Shown here in pieces: positions 1-5,344 of a stretch of 8,544 nucleotides of DNA; positions within the stretch are counted from its first letter, which is position 1; the number at the start of each line of letters is the position of its first letter. The position numbers and the translations under genes are program-made. Below the pieces are notes generated by a model that was not told the DNA's origin, made no database searches, and was given only the letters and a program-made list of their open reading frames with translations. This DNA comes from an uncultured Clostridia bacterium (GTDB lineage: Bacteria; Bacillota; Clostridia; Oscillospirales; Oscillospiraceae), in the NCBI GenBank assembly GCA_945918815.1, contig CAMEIU010000092.1, positions 1 to 8,544 on the forward strand, written 5' to 3'.

Positions 1-195
1 GCCCGGGAACCCGACGCGCTGCAAGCTTTCCCAGCCCGGTAGGACCCCTGCCGCGGCGTAGAGCCCGCCGAAGGCGGCGGCCCCCAGCAGCCTGAGCCGC
101 CGGGCCGGACAGCCGCCCATGGCCGCGCTGCCCCGGAGCAGCAGGTAATTGATCACCGTATTCAGGCCGAACAGCAGATCCACATAGACCGTCAC
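1..195 (-). CDS. spoIIGA: Sigma-E processing peptidase SpoIIGA, N-terminal part (cut by window edge)
   Basis: SpoIIGA is the membrane-embedded aspartic protease that activates pro-sigma-E in the mother cell during sporulation. Only the first 65 residues are present; the gene runs off the left edge. The protein opens MTVYVDLLFGLNTVINYLLL, a hydrophobic first membrane helix with the V-Y-V-D-x-L-F-x-x-N pattern typical of the family. An Arg-rich loop (PARRLRLL) and a second hydrophobic stretch (GAAAFGGLYAAAGVLP) follow. I chose the GTG at 193-195 because a GGAGGGG ribosome site lies 6 nt upstream (202-208) and the family usually begins here. An in-frame ATG at 226-228 would add 11 residues but lies upstream of the likely -10 box. 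The catalytic Asp domain is outside the window. sigE usually follows, but this cannot be checked here. Confidence 0.75.
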   Translation of the reverse strand, partial: MTVYVDLLFGLNTVINYLLLRGSAAMGGCPARRLRLLGAAAFGGLYAAAGVLPGWESLQRVGFPG

Positions 196-216
196 AGGCG
201 TCCCCTCCATGGACAA

Positions 217-246
217 AGTATAAGCCATACCCGGGAAAAAAGGGGT
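217..246 (-). promoter_or_regulatory. Possible spoIIGA promoter with long spacer
   Basis: On the minus strand a TATACT -10 box (217-222) lies 7 nt upstream of the end of the GGAGGGG ribosome site and 21 nt from the GTG start. The nearest -35-like hexamer is TTGCGA, 23 bp further upstream. The B. subtilis spoIIG promoter is known for an over-long spacer (22 bp) and Spo0A activation, so this fits by analogy. No clear Spo0A box was recognised. Confidence 0.35.
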
Positions 247-420
247 CGCAATCAGGATAGGGAGATTTGGCGGATGCTGTGCGCCTTGATGGGTCGCCTG
301 GATTACAATTCTGCTGATCGATTGATATACGGTTCCCTGCAGGGCGCGGCGACCCGACGCGCCGTTTGGCAGTTGGTCACAGTACGCAGCTGCCTGCAAG
401 CGCCATGGTCAGAATAAAGA
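229..420. other. Divergent intergenic region spoIIGA/pepF
   Basis: No credible gene is visible between the two divergent starts. The region holds a GC-rich hairpin (GGCGCG at 343-348 with CGCGCC at 358-363, 9-nt loop). It also holds an 8-bp inverted match (GGGTCGCC at 291-298 with GGCGACCC at 348-355). These resemble a degraded REP-type intergenic repeat, but no second copy is in the window. Confidence 0.4.
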
Positions 421-449
421 TTGTCTTTCCTGCGTGGATTTGCTATACT
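421..449 (+). promoter_or_regulatory. Sigma-A promoter of pepF
   Basis: The -35 box TTGTCT (421-426) and -10 box TATACT (444-449) are separated by 17 bp, and a TG dinucleotide one base before the -10 (441-442) makes it an extended -10. Transcription should start near 456, giving a leader of about 25 nt to the ATG at 481. The reading frame is open upstream to a TTG at 421, but that codon is inside the promoter, so the longer start is ruled out. Confidence 0.75.
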
Positions 450-480
450 GAATGCAGCTGAAACAAAAGGAGCGATGCAT

Positions 481-2280
481 ATGGAATTGGCGATGCGCAA
501 GGACGTCCCGGTGGAACTGACCTGGGATTTGTCTTTGATTTATGAGACAGAGGAGGACATGCGCCGGGACGCGGAGAAGTGCCAGGCGCTGTGCGCCCGG
601 ATGGTGGAGACCTACAAGGGGAAGCTGACCACGCCGGAGGCCATCAACGGCTGTCTGGACAATCTCCGGGACGTGGAGCAGCTGCTGACCCTGACCTGCC
701 ACTACACCGACCTGGCCGTGTCCGTGGACTACTACGACACCTACAACCAGGAGCGCAACGAAAAGATGGAGCGCATGGCGTCCCAGATAGCCAGCGACCT
801 GAGCTTCATTAAGACGGAAATCAACGAGCAGCCGGAGGACGTGCTGGAGCAGGCCGTCAACCAGGCCACGGCCAACAAGCACTATTTGCAGGATGTGCTT
901 CGGAACAAGCCCCATCTGCTCCATCCCGAGACGGAGCGCGCCCTGGCGGCCCTGTCCCAGACCGTCAACGCCCCCTACCAGATCTACAACATGGCGAAGC
1001 TGGCGGACATGAAGTTCCCGGCCTTCCAGGCGGAAGGGAAGGAGTATCCCCTGGGCTACTCCCTGTTCGAGGACGACTACGAATACGAGAAAAACGCCGC
1101 CGTCCGCCGGGCCGCCTTCCGGGCCTTCTCCCAAAAGCTGCGGGAATATGAGAACGTCACCGCCGCCGCCTACAATGCCCAGGTGCAGACGGAAAAGACC
1201 ATGGCGACCCTCCGGGGCTTCGACTCCGTGTTCGACAGCCTGCTGTTTGACCAGAAGGTGCCCCAGGCCCTGTACCACCGGCAGATCGACGGGATCATGG
1301 AGAAGCTGGCTCCCCACATGCGGAAGTACGCCCGGCTTCTGAAGAAAATTCACAAGCTGGACCGCATGACCTTCGCCGATCTGAAGATCGCCGTGGACCC
1401 GGAATTCGACCCCAAGGTCACCATTGAAGAATCCAAGGCCTACATTGAAAAGGGCCTGTCCATCCTGGGCGAGGACTATGTGGCAATGGTCCGGGAAGCC
1501 TACCGGGACCGGTGGGTGGACTTCGCCAAGAACCAGGGCAAGTCCACCGGCGGCTTCTGCGCCAGCCCCTATGGGAAGAATTCCTTCATTCTGCTCAGCT
1601 GGAACGACCGCATGGCCGACGTGTTCACCCTGGCCCACGAGCTGGGCCACGCGGGCCACTTCAAGAGCTGCAACAGCCGGCAGTCCATCTTCGACACGGA
1701 GGTCTCCACCTACTTTGTGGAAGCCCCCTCCACCATGAACGAGCTGCTCATGGCCCACTATCTCCTGAAGACCAACCAGGATCCCCGGTTCCGCCGCTGG
1801 GTCCTGTCCTGCATGGTGAGCAACACCTATTACCACAACTTCGTCACCCACCTGCTGGAGGCTGCCTACCAGCGGGAGGTCTACCGCATCGTGGACCAGG
1901 GCGGCAGCGTCACCGCCGAGGTCCTGAACCGGCTTATGAAGGAGACCCTGCAAAAGTTCTGGGGCGAGGATGTGGAGATCGACGACGACGCGGCCCTGAC
2001 CTGGATGCGGCAGCCCCACTACTACATGGGCCTGTACTCCTACACCTACAGCGCCGGTCTGACCGTGGCCACCCAGGTCTGCAAGCGCATCGAGACCGAG
2101 GGCCAGCCCGCCGTGGACGACTGGAAGAAGGTCCTGGCCGCCGGCAGCACCGAGGACCCGGTGGGCCTGGCAAAGCTGGCCGGAATCGACATCACCACCG
2201 ACCAGCCTCTGCTGGACACCATCGAATATATCGGCAGCATCATCGACGAGATCGAACGTCTGACGGACCAATTGGGATAA
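481..2280 (+). CDS. pepF: Oligoendopeptidase F, M3 family zinc metallopeptidase
   Basis: This cytoplasmic zinc endopeptidase would cleave short peptides (roughly 7-17 residues in characterised PepF enzymes) during peptide turnover. At 599 residues it matches the usual PepF length of about 600. The zinc site is visible: H386-E-L-G-H390 followed by AGH, with the third ligand E414 in VEAPSTMNE. The C-terminal substrate-binding segment, with PHYYMGLYSYTYSAG near residues 510-530, carries the conserved His/Tyr series of M3 peptidases. The N-terminal 110-190 region (NKPHLLHPETERALAAL) matches the helical PepF N-domain. The ATG at 481 is preferred because AGGAG (468-472) is 8 nt upstream; an ATG at 475 is only 2 nt from it. 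No signal peptide is seen. The gene is monocistronic: its own promoter lies upstream and a strong terminator follows the TAA. Confidence 0.93.
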   Translation: MELAMRKDVPVELTWDLSLIYETEEDMRRDAEKCQALCARMVETYKGKLTTPEAINGCLDNLRDVEQLLTLTCHYTDLAVSVDYYDTYNQERNEKMERMASQIASDLSFIKTEINEQPEDVLEQAVNQATANKHYLQDVLRNKPHLLHPETERALAALSQTVNAPYQIYNMAKLADMKFPAFQAEGKEYPLGYSLFEDDYEYEKNAAVRRAAFRAFSQKLREYENVTAAAYNAQVQTEKTMATLRGFDSVFDSLLFDQKVPQALYHRQIDGIMEKLAPHMRKYARLLKKIHKLDRMTFADLKIAVDPEFDPKVTIEESKAYIEKGLSILGEDYVAMVREAYRDRWVDFAKNQGKSTGGFCASPYGKNSFILLSWNDRMADVFTLAHELGHAGHFKSCNSRQSIFDTEVSTYFVEAPSTMNELLMAHYLLKTNQDPRFRRWVLSCMVSNTYYHNFVTHLLEAAYQREVYRIVDQGGSVTAEVLNRLMKETLQKFWGEDVEIDDDAALTWMRQPHYYMGLYSYTYSAGLTVATQVCKRIETEGQPAVDDWKKVLAAGSTEDPVGLAKLAGIDITTDQPLLDTIEYIGSIIDEIERLTDQLG

Positions 2281-2288
2281 CCCTCTGC

Positions 2289-2330
2289 CATAGGAAAGCC
2301 CCCGTGCGCAGCACGGGGGCTTTTCCTATG
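2289..2330. terminator. Bidirectional intrinsic terminator between pepF and the FmdE-like gene
   Basis: GCCCCCGTGC (2298-2307) pairs perfectly with GCACGGGGGC (2311-2320) around a GCA loop. CATAGGAAA on the left and TTTTCCTATG on the right extend the stem to about 19 bp. A T-run follows the GC stem in both reading directions, so it can end transcripts from both convergent genes. Confidence 0.92.
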
Positions 2331-2333
2331 CCG

Positions 2334-2366
2334 GACGCCAAAGGTTCCGCCTGGCGTCTTATTTTT
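2334..2366 (+). terminator. Second, weaker hairpin with T-run after pepF
   Basis: GACGCCA (2334-2340) pairs with TGGCGTC (2352-2358) over an 11-nt loop, followed by TTATTTTT. It would act as a back-up terminator for pepF read-through and overlaps the stop codon of the opposing gene. The stem is only 7 bp. Confidence 0.5.
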
Positions 2367-2898
2367 GCAGATCGAAGGCGCGGAATTGATCCGGGCAGTC
2401 CTGGATGCCGGGGGAGCGGGGCGGAATCCCCTCCGCGGCGGCGCTGCATGCCAGATAGACCTTGGTCTTGACCCGCTGGGTCATGGGCCTGGCCTCCTCA
2501 AAACAGAACAGCCGGTCCTCCGGCAGGGCAAGAATGTCCTCCGGCGACATCTGATGAATTTGCTCCTCGATTTCCGGCCGGGTACACATGCGGACGGATT
2601 GGCCCGTGAGCAGGTCGTACACGGTGAAGACCAGCTTGCCGGTCTTGTAGAACAGCAGGTGCTTTTTGCCGATGGTGCAGTGGAGGCCGATCTGGATGGC
2701 GTCCACGCAGCAGCCGTCGTGCTCGGAGACGCAGACCAGCCGGTCTCCGTCGGGCGCCTCCAGCCCCAGCTTTGCCAGGGCGGTCTCGCAGACCCGGACG
2801 CCCACGGCCAGCAGGGCGCAGGGCTTTCCGTGAAATCCGACGGAGCTCTTCCAAAGCTTGCGGAGCAGAAAGCGGGCGTGTCTGTCTCTGAATTCCAT
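2359..2898 (-). CDS. FmdE-family protein (formylmethanofuran dehydrogenase subunit E-like)
   Basis: The 179-residue protein matches the FmdE domain. An N-terminal helical segment is followed by FHGKPCALLAVGVRV (22-36), aligned with the family's F-H-G-H-x-C-P-G metal-site motif. Next come SEHDGCCVDAIQ (58-69) and TIGKKHLLFYKTGKLVFTVYD, the characteristic core. H23 and C27 are kept, but the second His and the Pro-Gly are changed. Many FmdE proteins end in a CxxC zinc ribbon; here only single C151 and C168 remain, so the ribbon appears lost. The function in non-methanogens is unknown; such proteins are often near molybdenum or metal genes, which is not the case here. The start at ATG 2898 follows GGAAGGAG by 7 nt. 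The frame stays open upstream through the promoter and a dehydrogenase remnant, but that extension is not part of this gene. Confidence 0.78.
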   Translation of the reverse strand: MEFRDRHARFLLRKLWKSSVGFHGKPCALLAVGVRVCETALAKLGLEAPDGDRLVCVSEHDGCCVDAIQIGLHCTIGKKHLLFYKTGKLVFTVYDLLTGQSVRMCTRPEIEEQIHQMSPEDILALPEDRLFCFEEARPMTQRVKTKVYLACSAAAEGIPPRSPGIQDCPDQFRAFDLQK

Positions 2899-2965
2899 GG
2901 TGTTTCTCCTTCCCGTCAGTGGCTTGGCGGATTGGAGCATGCCGCCGCGTTTTCCGGTTGCATTG

Positions 2966-2993
2966 ATTATAACGCGAATTCCCAAAAAGTCAA
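2966..2993 (-). promoter_or_regulatory. Sigma-A promoter of the FmdE-like gene
   Basis: On the minus strand TTGACT (2988-2993) and a perfect TATAAT (2966-2971) are separated by 16 bp. Transcription would start near 2959, giving a leader of about 60 nt. This is the closest match to a full consensus promoter in the window, and it proves that the long open frame upstream of 2898 is not translated as one protein. Confidence 0.82.
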
Positions 2994-3048
2994 ATCCTTG
3001 CGCTTTGGCATGGAAAGACGGCGGACCGGCGCGGTTCAGGCGCCGTAC

Positions 3049-3148
3049 CGAGCAGCCGAAGTATTTCAGACCGATGGCGGCGATGCCGATGGTACCTGCG
3101 CCGAACACAATGGCGTTCTCGCCCCGCTTTCATCCGAAGAACCTCCAT
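3049..3148 (-). pseudogene. Frameshifted remnant of a zinc-type (MDR) alcohol/sorbitol dehydrogenase
   Basis: The minus strand reads GENAIVFGAGTIGIAAIGLK, then YFGCS (3123-3049). This is the Rossmann G-x-G-x-x-G strand-turn-helix of medium-chain dehydrogenases. Directly upstream, one base out of frame, it reads MEVLRMKAG (from 3148). Removing one base from the run of four Gs at 3122-3125 joins the two into a continuous dehydrogenase segment. No catalytic zinc domain, no start and no downstream remainder are present: after YFGCS the similarity stops and the promoter of the FmdE-like gene begins. I read this as a small fossil of a deleted gene, or a fragment carried in by recombination. The identification rests on motif recognition of about 33 residues. 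Confidence 0.6.
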
Positions 3149-3196
3149 ACCGATTCAAAATCGCCGGTATGTTAACATCCTTTTGTGAAGTTTGTG

Positions 3197-3218
3197 TTTG
3201 AGAATTGTTTGAGAATTG
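3197..3218 (+). repeat. 11-bp tandem duplication
   Basis: TTTGAGAATTG occurs twice back to back (3197-3207 and 3208-3218). It lies in non-coding DNA between the dehydrogenase remnant and the inverted-repeat element and has no evident function. Confidence 0.8.
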
Positions 3219-3303
3219 TGAATCCTGAGAGAAACCGTACCGAGCCATAGAAGCCCGGGAAATTGGGATTTGACGATGTGATGCGCTGGCGCGGGAGCGC
3301 CCA

Positions 3304-3440
3304 AGGGGGCTGTTAAGAAAGTCTAAGCTTCCGCTTTGACCGCTGACTTTTTGACAGGAAAAGCGTCAAATTTACGGTCAAAAAGGGAACGGATTGCGTG
3401 CGCACTGGCTCGCAAGGACAGACTTTTTTAACAGCCCCCT
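3304..3440. mobile_element. MITE-like element with 21-bp terminal inverted repeats
   Basis: The 21 bases at 3304-3324 (beginning AGGGGGCTGTTAAG) are the reverse complement of 3420-3440 with a single mismatch. The 137-bp body has no gene. It carries an internal inverted pair, TTTGACCG (3335-3342) with CGGTCAAA (3375-3382). Size, terminal repeats and lack of coding fit a non-autonomous transposable element. No target-site duplication is visible at the ends, and I cannot assign a transposase family. The alternative is a long imperfect hairpin of another kind. Confidence 0.55.
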
Positions 3441-3490
3441 ACAGTGTTGCATGATCGGGTGTGTTATTTTAAAAGGACATGCTTATGTTC

Positions 3491-4498
3491 TTATTTCTGT
3501 TCGTTTTCCTCCTGCTTCGGCTCCGGTTTCTTCCGGCGATGGCGGCGGACTTTGCGGAGGACCAGAATCAGGACCACGATCAGTACGGCCAGCAGAACCA
3601 GGGTGAACAGGTTGCGGGCCAGGCCGAGGCAGAAGTTCTGAATGCCGCGGACGAAGCCGTTCCAGCCGCTGGAGAAGGCGTCGGACAGCTTCTCGCCGAA
3701 GGTCCGGGTCACGGGCACCGTGGGCGTGTAGATCTCCACCTCCTGCAGGGTCAGGTGAATCGTGGAGTAGGCCAGCTTCTGGTCCAGGTTCCGCAGGTTC
3801 CGTTCGATGCTCTCGATCTCATAGCGGACCTCCGAGAGCCGTTCCTCCAACGTGATCAGGCTCTCCAGGTCGCCGCTCTGTTCCAGCATGTCCAGCAGCC
3901 GCTCCTCCTGGATGTACAGGCTGTCCAGCCGGGCCTCATAGTCGGTGTACTGGCTGGTCACGTTTTCCGCCGAGCGGCTGGAGCTGGTCACGTTGCCAAT
4001 GCCGTCGGTCAGAGCCATGAAGGCGGAGAACCGGTCCGCCGGAATCCGCACGGTGTAGCTGGCCCAGCGGTCCACCACGCTGGTGGTGCCGTCGGCGTTG
4101 GTGCGGCTGTAGCCCTCCACGCTGGAGTCCTGGACAAAGCCGCCGTTTGCCGCCACGGCCTGCTCCAGATCCCGGAGGGAATCGTCAAAGGCGGTGGTCT
4201 CGATGCTGACATAGCCGGTGTAGATGATCTTCTCGGTGAAGTCCTCCACGGTCTCCACGGTCAGCGCGTCGCCGCTTTCCTGGGACGTGGTGGAGAAGCC
4301 ATTTTCCTCTGGCGCGGCGGCAGGTTCCTCCACTGCCATCTCCATCTCCATGGTTTCCATGGAAGTACCCGCGGCGGCCGTATCATAGCTCATACTTGCC
4401 GTAGCTTCGGACTTGGACGACGCCCCGCAGGCCGTCAGACAGCCCAGCACCAGCAAAACCGCCAGCAGCAGGGCCAATTTGTTGAAATGCTTTTTCAT
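3491..4498 (-). CDS. DUF4349-family membrane-anchored lipoprotein
   Basis: The 335-residue protein is exported. Positively charged MKKHFNK is followed by a hydrophobic stretch and a lipobox LTAC with the acylated Cys at 24. A Ser/Met/Glu-rich low-complexity linker spans about 25-75. The DUF4349 domain starts near 88 (EKIIYTGYVSIET) and contains the typical ASYTVRIPADRFSAFM segment and a coiled coil at about 183-246 (LEERLSEVRYEIESIERN). A transmembrane helix at about 294-315 ends in a basic cytoplasmic tail, RKVRRHRRKK. It is thus anchored both by lipid and by a C-terminal helix. The molecular function of DUF4349 is not established; an envelope role is inference. AAAGGGG lies 8 nt before the ATG. 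It is the last gene of the minus-strand run, and I see no clear promoter of its own. Confidence 0.88.
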   Translation of the reverse strand: MKKHFNKLALLLAVLLVLGCLTACGASSKSEATASMSYDTAAAGTSMETMEMEMAVEEPAAAPEENGFSTTSQESGDALTVETVEDFTEKIIYTGYVSIETTAFDDSLRDLEQAVAANGGFVQDSSVEGYSRTNADGTTSVVDRWASYTVRIPADRFSAFMALTDGIGNVTSSSRSAENVTSQYTDYEARLDSLYIQEERLLDMLEQSGDLESLITLEERLSEVRYEIESIERNLRNLDQKLAYSTIHLTLQEVEIYTPTVPVTRTFGEKLSDAFSSGWNGFVRGIQNFCLGLARNLFTLVLLAVLIVVLILVLRKVRRHRRKKPEPKQEENEQK

Positions 4499-4540
4499 TG
4501 GTATTTCCCCTTTCTGTTTTTTGCTTGGTCAATGCAAAAG

Positions 4541-4559
4541 GTCTTCTACTTATGAAGAC
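4541..4559 (-). other. Small hairpin upstream of the DUF4349 gene
   Basis: GTCTTC (4541-4546) and GAAGAC (4554-4559) form a 6-bp stem with a 7-nt loop, 43 nt before the DUF4349 start. On the minus strand it is followed by only a short CTTTTG, so it is a poor terminator at best. It could be a leader structure. Confidence 0.3.
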
Positions 4560-4602
4560 GAAAAAAACGGAAGCGGGTTCCAGAAAAAATCAAAAATATG
4601 CT

Positions 4603-4666
4603 GTAGGGGCGGCCCTTGCGGCCGCCCGTCTGCGTACCTTCGGGCGACCGCAAGGGTCGCCCCTAC
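4603..4666. repeat. REP-like double-hairpin element (GTAGGGGC family)
   Basis: The outer arms GTAGGGGC (4603-4610) and GCCCCTAC (4659-4666) are perfectly complementary. Each half is also its own hairpin: GGGCGGCC/GGCCGCCC (4607-4614/4620-4627) and GGGCGACC/GGTCGCCC (4642-4649/4655-4662), each with a 5-nt loop. The two halves can pair with each other as well. It sits just after the stop of the SSB-like gene, and on the minus strand a T-rich tract (about 4584-4598) follows it, so it may also end or protect that transcript. Shorter relatives lie at 7625-7651 and 6892-6901. Confidence 0.8.
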
Positions 4667-4680
4667 GGATTCGATCAGGG

Positions 4681-5286
4681 TCATTCGCCTTCCGCCTCCG
4701 CCGTGATGGCGGAGACCTCGTAGGCCGTGCGGCGTTCGCTGCCTTCTTCCAACACCTTCACGTATTCCCGGCTTTGGAGCCGTCCGGTCAGCTTTAGTCC
4801 CATGCCCACGGGGCACTGGGACACCATTTCGGCGGTGCGGCCCCAGAAGATGCAGGGAATGTAGTCCGCCCGGTGATAGGGCCGGTTGACGGCCAGCATC
4901 ACGTCGCAGATTTCCCGGCCCAGAGGCGTGATCCGGTAGACCGGCTCCTTGCAGACGACGCCGGAGAGCGTCACATTGTTCATGGGCTCGCCCTCGCAGG
5001 CGGCCAGGGTTTCGGCATAGACCGAGATGACCAGCTTCCGGCCCGTGGCGGCCCGGCTGTTGAAGGAGCGGATCTGTCCTGTGATCTCCAGCATGGAGCC
5101 GCCGCTGAGGTCCATGGCGCAGAGCACCGGCTCCGGTACGATCACCGGCAGCAGGTCCACGGTGCCGGACAATCGCTCCACCTCCAGGGTGAAGCGGTAA
5201 AAGCGCTTGTCGTGGTTTTCGTGTGAGAACTGGGGCAGCTCCGCCAGGGAGCCCCGCAGCTCGATTCGGTTGGTCGTTTGTTCCAT
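4681..5286 (-). CDS. Tandem OB-fold single-stranded DNA-binding-like protein
   Basis: The 201-residue protein appears to contain two SSB-type OB folds in tandem. Domain 1, about 5-98, has NRIELRGSLAE then RFYRFTLEVERLSG. Domain 2, about 101-197, has MNNVTLSGVVCKEPVYR then ICDVMLAVNRPYHRADYIPC and IFWGRTAE, which closely matches the SSB core. Classical bacterial SSB is one OB fold plus a disordered tail ending in the acidic DDDIPF-type tip. Here there is no tail and no tip, only AEAEGE. It is therefore likely an accessory or ssDNA-associated protein rather than the main replicative SSB; ssDNA binding itself is inferred. The start at 5286 follows GAGGTGGGGGA directly. It lies 58 bp downstream of mgtE with no clear terminator between, so cotranscription is plausible. 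Two perfect leader pairings cover its ribosome site and start codon. Confidence 0.75.
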   Translation of the reverse strand: MEQTTNRIELRGSLAELPQFSHENHDKRFYRFTLEVERLSGTVDLLPVIVPEPVLCAMDLSGGSMLEITGQIRSFNSRAATGRKLVISVYAETLAACEGEPMNNVTLSGVVCKEPVYRITPLGREICDVMLAVNRPYHRADYIPCIFWGRTAEMVSQCPVGMGLKLTGRLQSREYVKVLEEGSERRTAYEVSAITAEAEGE

Positions 5287-5333
5287 TCCCCCACCTCGTT
5301 TTCTTCGTATGGAACACTGTATGCGGTGGGGGA
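5279..5333 (-). promoter_or_regulatory. Leader structure covering ribosome site and start codon of the SSB-like gene
   Basis: In the minus-strand RNA, UCCCCCACC (5333-5325) is perfectly complementary to GGUGGGGGA (5295-5287), the ribosome site. UGUUCCAU (5316-5309) is perfectly complementary to AUGGAACA (5286-5279), the start codon and next bases. The two helices cross, so they are either alternatives or an H-type pseudoknot. Either would block initiation. The pairings are seen directly; the regulatory role is inferred. Confidence 0.5.
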
Positions 5334-5344
5334 GAGGAAAAGAA

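Noticed and set aside
409..2271. 620-codon open frame antisense to pepF
   Set aside because: Val/Gly/His/Leu-rich low-complexity translation typical of the antisense of a GC-rich gene; no motifs, and the opposite strand encodes a clear M3 peptidase with promoter and ribosome site.
2359..3108. 249-residue fusion of dehydrogenase segment and FmdE-like protein
   Set aside because: A near-consensus sigma-A promoter (2966-2993) and a strong ribosome site lie inside the supposed coding part; the real start is at 2898.
2365..3201. 278-codon plus-strand open frame across the FmdE-like gene and its upstream region
   Set aside because: Runs over a promoter and a pseudogene remnant on the other strand; composition is shadow-like and no ribosome site decides a start.
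3066..3248. 60-codon minus-strand frame
   Set aside because: No ribosome site before the ATG at 3248, no recognisable motif, and it overlaps the dehydrogenase remnant out of frame.
3479..4555. 358-codon plus-strand open frame opposite the DUF4349 gene
   Set aside because: Antisense shadow; the minus strand has a lipobox, conserved domain and ribosome site.
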